From contig NZ_QMKJ01000001.1 of the NCBI RefSeq assembly GCF_003290085.1, forward strand, positions 868,001 to 932,000: DNA of 64,000 nt. The letters are read 5' to 3'. The position numbers and the translations under genes were made by a program. The stretch is from Aliidiomarina sp. B3213. GTDB lineage: Bacteria > Pseudomonadota > Gammaproteobacteria > Enterobacterales > Alteromonadaceae. This document shows positions 17,712 to 26,894 of the stretch, piece after piece. The notes under the pieces are model-generated. The model had not been told where the DNA came from. It worked only from the letters and a program-made list of their open reading frames with translations, and made no database searches. Within the stretch, counting starts at the first letter, position 1. Every line of letters begins with the position of its first letter.

Positions 17712-18071
17712 TTAAGCAGTTGGGTTTTCGTCTGGTACTGCTTCTGTAATAAGCGTTTGTAATTCGCCTTGCTGAAACATTTCCATGATAATGTCGCAGC
17801 CACCAACAAGCTCACCGTTAACCCAGAGTTGTGGGAACGTTGGCCAATTGGCTACCTTCGGCAATTCAGCGCGAATATCAGGGTTTTGCAATACGTCTAC
17901 ATACGCAAAAGGCTTACCACAGCTCATTAGGGCTTGAGATGCCTGTGAAGAGAACCCACAACTTGGAAGTTTTGGAGATCCTTTCATATACAAAAGCACC
18001 GTGTGCTCAGCAATTTGCTCACGAATTTTGTCGTGTACAGCTTTAACGTCTTCTGACATATTCTCTTGCAT
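17712..18071 (-). CDS. grxD: Monothiol glutaredoxin GrxD
   Basis: CGFS-type glutaredoxin (119 residues) that carries and delivers 2Fe-2S clusters with glutathione and BolA partners. LYMKGSPKLPSCGFSSQA gives the CGFS active site with C38. WPTFPQLWVNGELVGGCDI is the glutathione-binding region. The start used is ATG at 18071; an internal ATG four codons later is possible, because both have modest ribosome sites. It is divergent from sodB, and both serve iron and oxidative-stress physiology. Confidence 0.95.
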   Translation of the reverse strand: MQENMSEDVKAVHDKIREQIAEHTVLLYMKGSPKLPSCGFSSQASQALMSCGKPFAYVDVLQNPDIRAELPKVANWPTFPQLWVNGELVGGCDIIMEMFQQGELQTLITEAVPDENPTA

Positions 18072-18168
18072 AGGTTGCCTCTTCGATACTGCGAATTTGC
18101 CGCAGATCCTAGCATAAAATGATTATTCGTTCTCCCTTGAATTTTATCTTTTTATCCCCAGTATAGAG

Positions 18169-18202
18169 ACCAGTGGTAAGACGTTTACTGGTTACGGACC
18201 AG
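18169..18202. promoter_or_regulatory. Repeated ACCA/TGGT half-sites between grxD and sodB
   Basis: ACCAG directly abuts TGGT at 18169-18177. Eleven bases further right CTGGT and ACCAG form an inverted repeat around five bases (18188-18202). They lie just left of a possible sodB -10 element TATACT at 18212-18217. The spacing does not fit the FadR consensus. I do not recognise the factor. Confidence 0.3.
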
Positions 18203-18268
18203 GCATTTAGCTATACTGTGTAGCGTCTACTTACAAACACGCTTTATTCAACAAACGGAGACCCGATT

Positions 18269-18850
18269 ATGGCATTTGAATTACCAGCGTTACCGTATGA
18301 GAAGAATGCATTGGAACCGCATATCTCTGCTGAGACTCTTGAGTATCACTATGGCAAGCATCACCAAACTTACGTAACTAAACTAAATGGTTTGGTTGAA
18401 GGCACAGACATGGCTGGTAAGTCGTTGGAAGACATCATTCGCAACTCAAGTGGTGGCTTGTTCAACAATGCAGCTCAAGTTTGGAACCACACGTTCTACT
18501 GGAACTGCCTAAGCCCAAATGGTGGCGGCGAACCTACAGGTGCACTTGCAGACGCAATTAACGCTAAGTGGGGCTCTTTCGAGAAGTTTAAAGAAGCTTT
18601 CACTGACAGCGCTGTGAACAACTTCGGTTCTGCTTGGACATGGCTTGTGAAAAAATCAGACGGCTCTGTTGATATTCACAACACCAGTAACGCAGCAACC
18701 CCTATTACTGAAGACGGTTTAACTCCGTTGCTTACTGTTGATGTATGGGAACACGCTTATTACATCGACTACAGAAATGCTCGTCCTAAGTACATGGAAG
18801 CTTTCTGGGCACTTGTAAACTGGGATTTTGCTTCTAAGAACTTCGGTTAA
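18269..18850 (+). CDS. sodB: Iron superoxide dismutase SodB
   Basis: Cytoplasmic Fe-SOD converting superoxide to H2O2 and O2 (193 residues). Metal ligands are H27, H74, D158 and H162, the last two in [16 protein letters not shown]70 in [13 protein letters not shown] is the second-sphere glutamine position typical of the iron form. The start has ACGGAG upstream. The downstream hairpin is a strong terminator. In E. coli sodB is activated with iron through Fur/RyhB; I could not identify such sites here. Confidence 0.97.
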   Translation: MAFELPALPYEKNALEPHISAETLEYHYGKHHQTYVTKLNGLVEGTDMAGKSLEDIIRNSSGGLFNNAAQVWNHTFYWNCLSPNGGGEPTGALADAINAKWGSFEKFKEAFTDSAVNNFGSAWTWLVKKSDGSVDIHNTSNAATPITEDGLTPLLTVDVWEHAYYIDYRNARPKYMEAFWALVNWDFASKNFG

Positions 18851-18873
18851 TAGAGCTCCTAGTTTTTAAGCAT

Positions 18874-18907
18874 AAAAAAAGCGAACTTTGAAAGTTCGCT
18901 TTTTTTT
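18874..18907. terminator. Bidirectional terminator between sodB and fadR
   Basis: AGCGAACTTT and AAAGTTCGCT form a nearly gapless inverted repeat, flanked by seven A on the left and eight T on the right. It separates the convergent sodB and fadR genes and works on both strands. Confidence 0.92.
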
Positions 18908-18920
18908 ATTCTCTTTAAAA

Positions 18921-19631
18921 TTATTCGACCAAATTTTCTGGAATAGAATCTCTTAACTGCTTCCAAATTGCGGCAGAGTCGTAGCCGTATTTACGCACAA
19001 GGTTCAACGCTTCTTGATGGTCGCCGCTCTCTGCTAACGCTCTCATTCTTCTGTAATACTCTTTAGCTAGAGCTCTGGCTTCCGGCTTAGAGAAATAGAA
19101 TTGACCGATACGCGCATACAAGCCTTTAAAACCATTAAGTACAAGAACGTAAATCGAATTCTCTGACGCCATTGCAAGTTCATGGTTCAGATAATAATCG
19201 TACTCTGCGTAAGCTTTCGCATCGTCTTCTAGCCCTTCAGACTCCTGCAATATTGCGTTAGCTTTTTCTGGGTTATGACGTAATGCGGCGCGAATATAGA
19301 TAGCACTAATGTTTGTGCGCGCAGAAAGAAGCTGATCAACCAGATCAGGCATGCCCTCTTCGTCTAGACGAGCCAATGTTTCCAGAATATTTAAGCCCGA
19401 AGTTTCCCAAAAGTTATTCACTTTAGTTGGCTTACCATGCTGAATCGTTAACCAACCGTCCCTTGCTAGCCTTTGCAATACTTCGCGCAGTGTTGTTCTA
19501 GTTACGCCGATAAGCTCGGAAAGCTCACGCTCCGCAGGCAAAATAGAGCCCGGTGCAAAGTCACCTTTCCAAATAGACTTAACAATAAACTCTTCTGCAA
19601 AACCCGCAGGGCTTTTCGCTTTGATGATCAT
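18921..19631 (-). CDS. fadR: Fatty acid metabolism regulator FadR
   Basis: GntR-family regulator that represses fatty-acid degradation genes and activates fabA/fabB, released by long-chain acyl-CoA. The N-terminal winged helix ([20 protein letters not shown]) and the following [20 protein letters not shown] are almost identical to the E. coli protein as I recall it. The C-terminal acyl-CoA domain ends in [15 protein letters not shown] chose the ATG at 19631, which gives the same N-terminus as E. coli FadR (236 residues). A TTG at 19640 with AGGA upstream is an alternative. A FadR-like operator lies about 80 bases upstream, and its target gene fadD is at 23240-24901. Confidence 0.95.
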   Translation of the reverse strand: MIIKAKSPAGFAEEFIVKSIWKGDFAPGSILPAERELSELIGVTRTTLREVLQRLARDGWLTIQHGKPTKVNNFWETSGLNILETLARLDEEGMPDLVDQLLSARTNISAIYIRAALRHNPEKANAILQESEGLEDDAKAYAEYDYYLNHELAMASENSIYVLVLNGFKGLYARIGQFYFSKPEARALAKEYYRRMRALAESGDHQEALNLVRKYGYDSAAIWKQLRDSIPENLVE

Positions 19632-19707
19632 GTGGGTCAATGTAATAGTCCTGTCTTACAGCATGGGCTCAATTAATTATTTTTGACACGAGATTGTAAC
19701 GCGCCCT

Positions 19708-19724
19708 CATTGGTCGGACAAGTT
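19708..19724 (+). promoter_or_regulatory. FadR-like operator upstream of fadR
   Basis: CATTGGTCGGACAAGTT matches the E. coli FadR consensus AACTGGTCYGACCWGTT at 13 of 17 positions, including the TGGTC core and the GAC on the other arm. It lies in the 177-base region between the divergent fadR and dsbB genes, which suggests FadR autoregulation and possibly an effect on dsbB. Confidence 0.6.
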
Positions 19725-19808
19725 TATTAGTTCACTCGCGGTGTAGCAACTTATTGTGGTAGTTTAGAGTCCCCAATTGAGTAAACAGCACGTAAAGGAA
19801 AACCAAGC

Positions 19809-20327
19809 ATGTCGCCAGTTTCTAAATGGCCTGAGCAAAAATGGTCATGGGCGCTACTTTGTAGCTCTGCATTAATTTTACTTGTTACGGCCTTATATTT
19901 TCAGCACGGAATGGGCTTACAACCTTGTGTTCAATGTGTTTACCAACGTATAGCTGTGCTGCTATTAGTTATTTTTACTGGGATTGCATGGCTTAAACCA
20001 GAAAATGTCGCATATCGAGCTGTAGGCTTTATTGGTTGGCTAGCAAGTGCTGGTTATGGTTTGTATGTAGCTCACCATCATGTTTGGCTACAAACTGCAG
20101 CGAACCCGCTATTTGCAAGCTGTAGCCCCTATCCGAACTTCCCGAGCTGGCTTCCTTTACATGAATGGATACCCTTCTTCTTCGGTGCAGGCGGCCTATG
20201 CACCGACTACAGCTGGCAGTTTCTGGGTATGGTCATGAGCGAATGGATGCGTATTATTTTTGCTTTCTATGTTGCTCTAGCGTTAGTTATTTTGGGCATT
20301 AGGCTCGTTAAGCAGCGTCGAATTTAG
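19809..20327 (+). CDS. dsbB: Disulfide bond formation protein DsbB
   Basis: Inner-membrane quinone reductase that reoxidises periplasmic DsbA (172 residues, four membrane helices). The first cysteine pair is C40-C43 in CVQC, next to the quinone-contacting arginine of YQRIAV. The second pair is C105 and C131 in the second periplasmic loop. The start has AAAGGAAA upstream. In E. coli nhaB lies between fadR and dsbB; here it is absent and the two genes are neighbours. Confidence 0.95.
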   Translation: MSPVSKWPEQKWSWALLCSSALILLVTALYFQHGMGLQPCVQCVYQRIAVLLLVIFTGIAWLKPENVAYRAVGFIGWLASAGYGLYVAHHHVWLQTAANPLFASCSPYPNFPSWLPLHEWIPFFFGAGGLCTDYSWQFLGMVMSEWMRIIFAFYVALALVILGIRLVKQRRI

Positions 20328-20343
20328 ACCTAGAGCTGCTGTA

Positions 20344-20829
20344 TTATTTGGCAATATGAAGAGGCCAGCGAATAATCTCTAGCTCGTTTTCAGATAGTTC
20401 TGGGTCGAGCTCGTTATATAATGGGTAGCCAGTTGTAGCCATACCGGCTTCCACCATAGGTATTCTTGAGCCATTATGACGAAGTGGATGCCAAGTGGGT
20501 ATAGGCTTTCCTTCTGCCCGTAAACGATAGGCACAGCTGGGCGGCATGAAGTGTATCTTTTCTATATTATCTGCAGACAACACGACACAGTCCGGCACAT
20601 AACTCAGCCTGTTCTGGTAATGCTTACAGCCGCCCGTTTCTGTGTCCAGAAGCTGGCAAGTTACATTCACATAATGCAACTCTTCGCCAGCTTGCATCGG
20701 CGCATCTTCAGGTAGATCTTCGCGGGTTGGAAGTACCTTATGCAAGCAGCACTTACCGCAGCCATCGCATAACTGTTCCCACTCTTGTTCGTCAAGCTCC
20801 GTTAAGGGCTTGTCGTCCCAAAAAGGCAT
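20344..20829 (-). CDS. ycgN: YcgN family cysteine-cluster protein (UPF0260)
   Basis: A 161-residue protein with the CxxCxxCC-type cluster CDGCGKCCLHK near residue 21 and further cysteines in VTCQLLD, GGCKHY and PDCVVL, probably binding a metal or iron-sulfur centre. Biochemical function is not established. PFWDDKPLTELDEQEWEQLCDGCG (in part) and CAYRLRAEGKPIPTWHPL match the E. coli YcgN family. It overlaps the upstream transglycosylase gene by one base and is the last gene of the minus-strand cluster. Confidence 0.9.
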   Translation of the reverse strand: MPFWDDKPLTELDEQEWEQLCDGCGKCCLHKVLPTREDLPEDAPMQAGEELHYVNVTCQLLDTETGGCKHYQNRLSYVPDCVVLSADNIEKIHFMPPSCAYRLRAEGKPIPTWHPLRHNGSRIPMVEAGMATTGYPLYNELDPELSENELEIIRWPLHIAK

Positions 20830-21806
20830 TATCTTCCTAACTTGATCCGGTCTGACAAATAGCCCACAACAACGACAAAATAATTAGAACGGTTCCAGTC
20901 CATTAACACATCCCAGTTGTCGTAAGTGAGGTATACACGGCCGTTCTCGTCGTCAGGCATAACTAAACCAGCTTGTATATCTCGAGTAGGCAAGTCACTT
21001 CCGTCGTAACGGCGAACGCCAAGCTCTTGCCATTCAGCAAGTGTCTTTTTGTTATCTCGCGAGGCTAATGACACATCGAATCCTTCCGGTATTTGAACTT
21101 GTCTGCCCCAAGTCTTGCTGTCGTCCCAACCCACGCTAGAAAGATAGTTTGCCGCTGAAGCAAAAACATCTGCGTGACTGTTCCAAATATCAATTTTACC
21201 GTCTTGGTCGTGGTCTACTGCATACGCTAAAAACGAGCTAGGCATAAACTGGGTCTGACCCATTGCTCCAGCCCAAGAACCAATCATTTGCTCCGGTTCA
21301 ATATGCCCTGCATCAATAATCTCTAACGCCTGCATCAACTGACGCTTAAAAAACTCTTCTCGGCGCCCTTCGTAGGCCATGGTCGACAAAGAGGAAATGA
21401 CTTTGAAGTTACCCGTATAACCGCCATAGTTCGTTTCTATCCCCCACAAAGCGACGATAAAGCGAGCTTGAACACCATATTCTTCAGCAATTTCTTCTAA
21501 AAGTTCACGATGTTCATTGTAATTTTGCAAGCCTTGACGAACCTTCCAGTCTGGTACTGCTCTGGGTAAATACGTGTCTAGGGTTATGGTGAATTCAGGT
21601 TGATTTCGGTCTGCAGAAACCGCTCGTTGATAAAACTCTACGTTACTAAATGCGCGTTCTACAGTCTGCTCAGAGATACCATGTGCTAGCGCGTCTTGTT
21701 TTAGAGTTTCCACGTACGCAGGAAAACCTGCTTCGTCTACAGCAGAAACAGACCAAGGTAAAAGCAATAACTGAAGTGAAATAATAAACAACCCAAACTT
21801 ACGCAT
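20829..21806 (-). CDS. MltB-like lytic murein transglycosylase
   Basis: Periplasmic lytic transglycosylase of the SLT_2/MltB family, which cleaves peptidoglycan glycan strands to 1,6-anhydro ends (325 residues). Residues 1-22 are a signal peptide ending VSA; there is no lipobox cysteine, so the enzyme is soluble rather than a lipoprotein. The catalytic glutamate is in VALWGIETNYGGYTG, and SWAGAMGQTQFMPSSFLAYAVD is the second hallmark. It lies between ycgL and ycgN and overlaps the latter by one base. Confidence 0.92.
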   Translation of the reverse strand: MRKFGLFIISLQLLLLPWSVSAVDEAGFPAYVETLKQDALAHGISEQTVERAFSNVEFYQRAVSADRNQPEFTITLDTYLPRAVPDWKVRQGLQNYNEHRELLEEIAEEYGVQARFIVALWGIETNYGGYTGNFKVISSLSTMAYEGRREEFFKRQLMQALEIIDAGHIEPEQMIGSWAGAMGQTQFMPSSFLAYAVDHDQDGKIDIWNSHADVFASAANYLSSVGWDDSKTWGRQVQIPEGFDVSLASRDNKKTLAEWQELGVRRYDGSDLPTRDIQAGLVMPDDENGRVYLTYDNWDVLMDWNRSNYFVVVVGYLSDRIKLGR

Positions 21807-21809
21807 AAT

Positions 21810-22082
21810 CTACTCCTTGTTGTTAGCTGCGTGCTGTTTCAATAAGTTTTCAGTAACCGGAGGTAGTTGTAAATAATATCCAGGTTCCTGTAAGTGCTTG
21901 ATAAGTTCCGCACCCGTAATCCGCGCTAACTTTTTGTCTTCTTTTAAATATAGTTTCATCACCTGCTCATAAGACTTAAATAAAACCTTTAAGTTCTCTG
22001 GCAAGTCATCAAATTCAGCTGACTCTGGTAAATACAAATAAGTGTCAGCTTTCTTATTCGATCTTAATACAACACACCACAT
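21810..22082 (-). CDS. ycgL: YcgL domain protein (UPF0745)
   Basis: A 90-residue cytoplasmic protein of the YcgL family, with N-terminal CVVLRSNKKADTYLYL and C-terminal GYYLQLPPVTENLLKQH as in E. coli. Molecular function is unknown; in E. coli it lies by minCDE. The start is a normal ATG, and the gene is packed 3 bases before the transglycosylase gene and 12 bases after rnd. Confidence 0.9.
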   Translation of the reverse strand: MWCVVLRSNKKADTYLYLPESAEFDDLPENLKVLFKSYEQVMKLYLKEDKKLARITGAELIKHLQEPGYYLQLPPVTENLLKQHAANNKE

Positions 22083-22094
22083 TCAAATACTTTC

Positions 22095-23240
22095 CTAACG
22101 TAAATCATTCGCAAGTTCTAATAACTCTTTACCAGCAACATCACTGCGCCAGCTCTCAAGTAGTTCGGGTTTAAACAACTTGGACTTCAATTCATCGGGG
22201 ACAAAACAACTCCATACAAACACTTCATTAATTTGCTTTCGAGAACCCAGCATCGAGGGAGCCACAGAAACCTCGTTAGCCCGCTCGTTAACCAGTTTTT
22301 TTGCGGCTTTGAACCAAGATTTATAACCGGAATGATCATCTAACCTTGGTATTGCAGGCGGCCAATCACTTTCTGCTTGCTCCAGTCCTTCAGCTACCGC
22401 ATCTAAAATCGCTTGGCCTCTTTTTCGTAGGACACTCGGATGCACGCCTTCAACCTCAGCTAGCTTTCTTTTGTTTGTGGGTTGCATACGGCTAATTTCG
22501 GCAAGAGCTGGATCTTTTAACAAAAACGGTACCGCGATATTTTCCTTCTGAGCCGTTTGCAATCGCCATTTCGCGACACTTGCGAACACCGCGCGTTGCT
22601 GCCCATTGAGCTGCGAATATATTCCTATATCTTTCCAAGCATAGTCAGGGTTTGCGGTGCGAGATCTCTTGCTCAACTGAAAATCACACTCTTGCTGGAA
22701 AATATCAGCCCATTTTGACTGCTCCAACTGTGCTTTAAGCTCTGGATAAACCTTCGCTAAATAGTAGGTATCTGCGGCTGCATATTGTAATTGCGCTGCG
22801 GATAAAGGCCGAGCAAGCCAATCTGTTCTAGACAGGGACTTATCAAGTTCAACACCAAAGTGATGCTCAATTAATCCGGCGTAGCCAATCTGGTCTCCTT
22901 GAGAAAGAAAGGACCAAGCGATTTGAGTATCAAACAACTGACTAGGCGCTTCACTATTTTTCTGCCGCAGAATTTCAATATCTTCTCCGGCAGCATGCAT
23001 CACGGTTGTTCTTCTTTGCTCAGACAGCAACTCCCAAAGGCAAGACATGTCTTCTACCTGCAAAGGATCAACCACCGCACATGCTTCTTCCGTAGCTAAC
23101 TGTACTAACCCCAAGTTGGCGTAATAGGTGCGCGTTCGCACGAATTCAGTGTCTACAGCTAGCCAGTCTTTATCCCCAGCCTGATCGCAAAACGCCACCA
23201 ATGCATTGGTGGCGTTTATCTGTTCAAATTGCAAAGTCAT
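22095..23240 (-). CDS. rnd: Ribonuclease D
   Basis: A 3'-5' exoribonuclease of the DEDDy family that trims tRNA precursors (381 residues). Exo I is WLAVDTEFVRTRTYY, Exo II is VMHAAGEDIEIL and Exo III is LQYAAADTYYLAKVY with the tyrosine. Two HRDC domains follow (about residues 210-290 and a weaker one after 300). Its ATG overlaps the fadD stop (TAATG), so translation is coupled to fadD. Confidence 0.94.
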   Translation of the reverse strand: MTLQFEQINATNALVAFCDQAGDKDWLAVDTEFVRTRTYYANLGLVQLATEEACAVVDPLQVEDMSCLWELLSEQRRTTVMHAAGEDIEILRQKNSEAPSQLFDTQIAWSFLSQGDQIGYAGLIEHHFGVELDKSLSRTDWLARPLSAAQLQYAAADTYYLAKVYPELKAQLEQSKWADIFQQECDFQLSKRSRTANPDYAWKDIGIYSQLNGQQRAVFASVAKWRLQTAQKENIAVPFLLKDPALAEISRMQPTNKRKLAEVEGVHPSVLRKRGQAILDAVAEGLEQAESDWPPAIPRLDDHSGYKSWFKAAKKLVNERANEVSVAPSMLGSRKQINEVFVWSCFVPDELKSKLFKPELLESWRSDVAGKELLELANDLR

Positions 23241-24901
23241 TACTTTTGTTCATCTCGCAATTCTCGACGGAGTATCTTGCCTACATTGGTCTTCGGCAAT
23301 TCGTCTCTAAATTCAACAAGCTTTGGTACTTTATACGCCGTTAAGTTTTCTCGGCAAAACTCCCGAAGTTCTTTTTCTTCTAACGAGCTGTCTTTTTTCA
23401 CAACGAAAATCTTAACGACCTCGCCAGAAGAGTCATGAGGAACACCTACAGCAGCAACCTCAAGAACCTTCGGATGACTCGCTACAACGTCTTCAATTTC
23501 GTTAGGGTATACGTTAAAGCCTGATACCAAAATCATGTCTTTCTTACGATCAACAATCTTGAAATAACCATGCTCATCTACGGTACCCATGTCGCCCGTA
23601 TAGAACCAGCCATCTTTAATAGATTCAGCCGTAGCTTCTGGACGGCCTAAATAACCGACCATAACCTGTGGACCTTTTACGATAAGCTCACCCGGCTCAC
23701 CCATCGGTACTTCGTCACCATTTTCGTCGACAATTTTCACGTCGGTGGAAGGTACTGGAATACCAATGCTGCCCGTGTAATGTTCAATATCATAAGGGTT
23801 TACCGTAACTACGGGAGAACACTCAGTTAAACCATAACCCTCAAGTAACGCAGAGCCAGTGACTTTCTCCCATTGTTCAGCTACCGGTCTTTGCACGGCC
23901 ATGCCGCCGCCCAAAGCAACTTTCAGCTTTGAAAAGTCTAAGTTACTGAAACCTGGGGTATTCAATAAGCCATTGAAAAGAGTATTTACACCTGACAATA
24001 CCGAGAATTTATATTTCCCTAACTCTTTAACAAAGCCAGGCATATCTCGAGGGTTAGTAATTAGAACATTAAACCCACCATGCTTGATAAAGGTTAAGCA
24101 ATTCGCCGTAAGCGCAAAGATGTGGTAAAGCGGTAGCGCTGTTATCACCACTTCCTTACCATCGTCAACCAATGGCAAGATCATGGCTGAAACTTGCTCT
24201 AGGTTTGAAACCATATTGCGATGTGTCAGCATTGCACCTTTAGAAACACCTGTTGTACCACCGGTGTACTGAAGGAAAGCAAGATCGTCACCTGAAATTT
24301 CAGGGCGCTGGAATGACTTTTGAGATCCTTCCGACAATGCTGCATTGAATTCAATAGCGTTGTCTAAACTATATGGAGGCACCATTTTCTTCACATGACG
24401 CACTACAAAGTTAACTATCCAACGCTTTGGCGCAGGCAGCATATCGCCAATACCCGTTACGATAACTTTGTCTAGGTTTACGTCCTTTTGAATTTTTTGC
24501 AGTGTAGTTGCGAAGTTTTTCAAAATCACAATCGCTTTCGCACCAGAATCTGTAAGCTGATGCTTAAGTTCACGAGCTGTATACAACGGGTTTACATTAA
24601 CAACAACCATACCTGCACGTAACGCACCAAAAATAGCCACAGGATACTGCAGTAAATTAGGCATCATAATAGCAACTGGGTCGCCTTTTTTAAGGCCGAT
24701 ACTCTGCAAATAAGCTGCGAACTGCGTTGATAACTCATCAAGTTCTTTGAAGGTTAAAACTCGGTCCATGTTTACAAATGCGTCATTAGAAGCATACTTT
24801 TCTGCGCTTTCTTCAAAGATGTCCGCAAGTGAAGCGTAATGATCCGGATCGATTTCTGAGGCTACTCCGTTTGGATAGCGACTTACCCATGATTTTTCCA
24901 C
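23240..24901 (-). CDS. fadD: Long-chain fatty acyl-CoA ligase FadD
   Basis: Membrane-associated acyl-CoA synthetase that activates imported fatty acids for beta-oxidation or phospholipid synthesis (553 residues). The AMP-binding P-loop is [14 protein letters not shown], followed by [11 protein letters not shown], the hinge [24 protein letters not shown] and the C-terminal lysine motif in [11 protein letters not shown]. It is the first gene of fadD-rnd. A weak FadR-like half-site lies about 95 bases upstream (24993-25005), fitting control by the FadR encoded at 18921. Confidence 0.95.
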   Translation of the reverse strand: MEKSWVSRYPNGVASEIDPDHYASLADIFEESAEKYASNDAFVNMDRVLTFKELDELSTQFAAYLQSIGLKKGDPVAIMMPNLLQYPVAIFGALRAGMVVVNVNPLYTARELKHQLTDSGAKAIVILKNFATTLQKIQKDVNLDKVIVTGIGDMLPAPKRWIVNFVVRHVKKMVPPYSLDNAIEFNAALSEGSQKSFQRPEISGDDLAFLQYTGGTTGVSKGAMLTHRNMVSNLEQVSAMILPLVDDGKEVVITALPLYHIFALTANCLTFIKHGGFNVLITNPRDMPGFVKELGKYKFSVLSGVNTLFNGLLNTPGFSNLDFSKLKVALGGGMAVQRPVAEQWEKVTGSALLEGYGLTECSPVVTVNPYDIEHYTGSIGIPVPSTDVKIVDENGDEVPMGEPGELIVKGPQVMVGYLGRPEATAESIKDGWFYTGDMGTVDEHGYFKIVDRKKDMILVSGFNVYPNEIEDVVASHPKVLEVAAVGVPHDSSGEVVKIFVVKKDSSLEEKELREFCRENLTAYKVPKLVEFRDELPKTNVGKILRRELRDEQK

Positions 24902-24992
24902 AGTTTCAGCTCCTGCTTTTGTCTTGTTCTATTCTACTGATAGGTTCTTATACAATGGTAGACACCTAAATTGAATTGCGCCGTATCTTCGC

Positions 24993-25005
24993 ACATCCGA
25001 CCATT
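24993..25005 (-). promoter_or_regulatory. Weak FadR-like site upstream of fadD
   Basis: The minus strand reads AATGGTCGGATGT, keeping the TGGTC arm and the following GA of the FadR consensus but losing most of the right arm (about 10 of 17 positions). Its place in the 117 bases before fadD gives it some weight. Confidence 0.35.
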
Positions 25006-25018
25006 GAATCCTAGTTAT

Positions 25019-25870
25019 TCAGTTTTTATGCAAAATAAATGCGTTTAAGTGCATGGCAACTTTCGCTGGTTGCTCCAAATGTACGTGATGACCGCCCTCT
25101 ATCACCTTTATATGTAAATTCTGACCCCAGCGGTTCACTGCTTGGTCTATGTCTTGAAAACCCTTTGAGCCACGAATAAGCACTAAACGACATTTCAAAT
25201 TCGACATTAGATTGTCAACCTGACTCAAGGAGTAACGAAATGGAGAGCCTAAACGAACCCTTGGGTCGATACGCCATTGCCATCCTTTCGATGTCTCCAT
25301 CATGTTACGCAACACTACCGGCTCAATGGTTTCAGCTGCTATGTCTCCGCGTTCTGCACGCGCTTTAAGAACTCTATCGAAACTAGCATAGGCTGGTGCC
25401 TCTTTATGTTTCAACGCTAGCCTCGACTCCCATGCTTGTCGCAATTTGTCTGTCGTTTCCTCTTCTTTGTAGGTTAATAAACCAAACGCCTCGATGAGGA
25501 ACAAAGCAGATATTTTTTCCGGTTGAGCAAGCGCTGCGAGCTGAGCAATAAACCCGCCCATGCTATGTCCAACTAAAATCACGTTATGCCATTTATAGTG
25601 TTCAATAATGGCGGCAATATCTAACGCCCATTCAGAAAAATAATAGTACGCACCTTCATTTCGGTGCTGAGATTTTCCATGCCCGGGTAAATCAAGCACC
25701 AAAAGTTGCTCTGCGTCACATTGTTTAGCCAAGGGAACAAGGCTTTCGGAGTTATCTAGCCAACCATGAAGAAAAAGAACTACAGGTTGTTCAGCGTCAA
25801 AATCGGATAAGGCTTTACTAGATTGTGCGGACAGTTCTAGACCCGCACATTGAACGGTAACTTCTAACAT
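25019..25870 (-). CDS. Alpha/beta hydrolase
   Basis: A 283-residue cytoplasmic alpha/beta-hydrolase fold protein. The oxyanion region is VVLFLHGWLDNSES, the nucleophile serine is in VGHSMGGFIAQLAAL, and the last histidine is in VIEGGHHVHLEQP. No signal peptide is seen. It lies between fadD and the yeaY-like lipoprotein gene, where E. coli has none, in a cluster with fatty-acid activation. An esterase or thioesterase-like role is possible, but substrate is unknown. Confidence 0.85.
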   Translation of the reverse strand: MLEVTVQCAGLELSAQSSKALSDFDAEQPVVLFLHGWLDNSESLVPLAKQCDAEQLLVLDLPGHGKSQHRNEGAYYYFSEWALDIAAIIEHYKWHNVILVGHSMGGFIAQLAALAQPEKISALFLIEAFGLLTYKEEETTDKLRQAWESRLALKHKEAPAYASFDRVLKARAERGDIAAETIEPVVLRNMMETSKGWQWRIDPRVRLGSPFRYSLSQVDNLMSNLKCRLVLIRGSKGFQDIDQAVNRWGQNLHIKVIEGGHHVHLEQPAKVAMHLNAFILHKN

Positions 25871-25884
25871 ATATGACCTAAAGC

Positions 25885-26535
25885 TTACTGCTTGTTTTGC
25901 TGTGGGCCACCGCTCTCGCGCTGACCTTGCTCTCTAGGCCCTTGCTGAAGGGGAGGCCGATTATCTCCTTCACTTCCAACTGCTGGAAAGTAAGGATATG
26001 GGCCCCAGAAACGAAATCGGTACGCAGGATATGGATGGTGGAAAATAACATCTACACGGCTGCGTTCTGGGCGCTCTTGCCACAAATGCAGTCCTTCACT
26101 TTCAAGCATGGGGAACATGTATTCGTATTCACCAATATGCCCAGGCTCCAATCCTGAATACAATCCAAACGCCGTAACTTCTCGACCTTTCTTGTAAATC
26201 TCCGGATCGACAAATCCCGCTACTCGAATACGGAAACGACCGGGGCTTTCCTCGGTTACATGGGGGCGACCGTAACCGGAAAGTTCAAATTGAACAACTT
26301 CAATGATAGAGGACTCGCTCAAGTTTTTAACTTCCGCGATCACACCACCCCAGCGAGCTGGCGAGCCAATATGCGCTTGAGACTCAGTAAAAGCCTGACT
26401 GAATTCAACAAGTTCGGTTTGATCAGTTCTTAATTCTTCAGGATACCTTGACGCACAACCACTCAAAACTGCAAACGCGCAAATTAAACCAATAACTTGA
26501 ACAGGTAATTTGATGTGCTTAAAAAGATGACGCAT
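25885..26535 (-). CDS. Slp/YeaY family outer-membrane lipoprotein
   Basis: A 216-residue lipoprotein. The signal peptide ends in the lipobox LSGC (about residues 24-27). RWGGVIAEVKNLSESSIIEVVQF and GRFRIRVAGFVDPEIYKKGREVT (in part) are the Slp domain. The last 25 residues are low-complexity, rich in Gln, Gly, Arg and Pro. In E. coli YeaY sits between tsaB and fadD, the same place as here. Slp proteins are stress- and starvation-induced outer-membrane lipoproteins of unclear function. Confidence 0.88.
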   Translation of the reverse strand: MRHLFKHIKLPVQVIGLICAFAVLSGCASRYPEELRTDQTELVEFSQAFTESQAHIGSPARWGGVIAEVKNLSESSIIEVVQFELSGYGRPHVTEESPGRFRIRVAGFVDPEIYKKGREVTAFGLYSGLEPGHIGEYEYMFPMLESEGLHLWQERPERSRVDVIFHHPYPAYRFRFWGPYPYFPAVGSEGDNRPPLQQGPREQGQRESGGPQQNKQ

Positions 26536-26563
26536 TGCAGTACCTCTTTATGACGCTATTGAA

Positions 26564-26875
26564 TTAGGCAAAAACATCTATACCTATCATCGACTGGATA
26601 GAGTCTCTGCGTTCGAAGCTGGCAACTTGACTATAACTACCCACAGCAGAACGTTGAGTTTGTCCGGGCTCGTCGTATGTAATGGCCTCTCGTTCTTTTA
26701 ACGCAGCTTCAAATACCGGGCCCTCTGACTGCAGCTGCGCACGACGTCCAACCTCAGACGCATTCTGTTGACGCGTTTGCGATTCAGCATTATTTGCGCT
26801 TCGTTGCTGCTCCTGACCAGCTCGGCTAGGTTCAACATTGACCGCAAAATTAGATAAGTCAGTGCTGTTTATCAT
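26564..26875 (-). CDS. Small conserved hypothetical protein
   Basis: A 103-residue hydrophilic protein without signal peptide or membrane helix. The N-terminal two thirds are rich in Gln, Ser, Arg and Glu and probably disordered. The C-terminal VASFERRDSIQSMIGIDVFA looks like an ordered conserved motif; from memory, similar C-termini (ending in a GVD-aromatic-A-like motif) occur in other small marine gammaproteobacterial proteins, but I could not verify this. It lies between tsaB and the lipoprotein gene on the same strand with short gaps. Function unknown. Confidence 0.65.
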   Translation of the reverse strand: MINSTDLSNFAVNVEPSRAGQEQQRSANNAESQTRQQNASEVGRRAQLQSEGPVFEAALKEREAITYDEPGQTQRSAVGSYSQVASFERRDSIQSMIGIDVFA

Positions 26876-26894
26876 TTAAATAGCTCGCTAAAAA

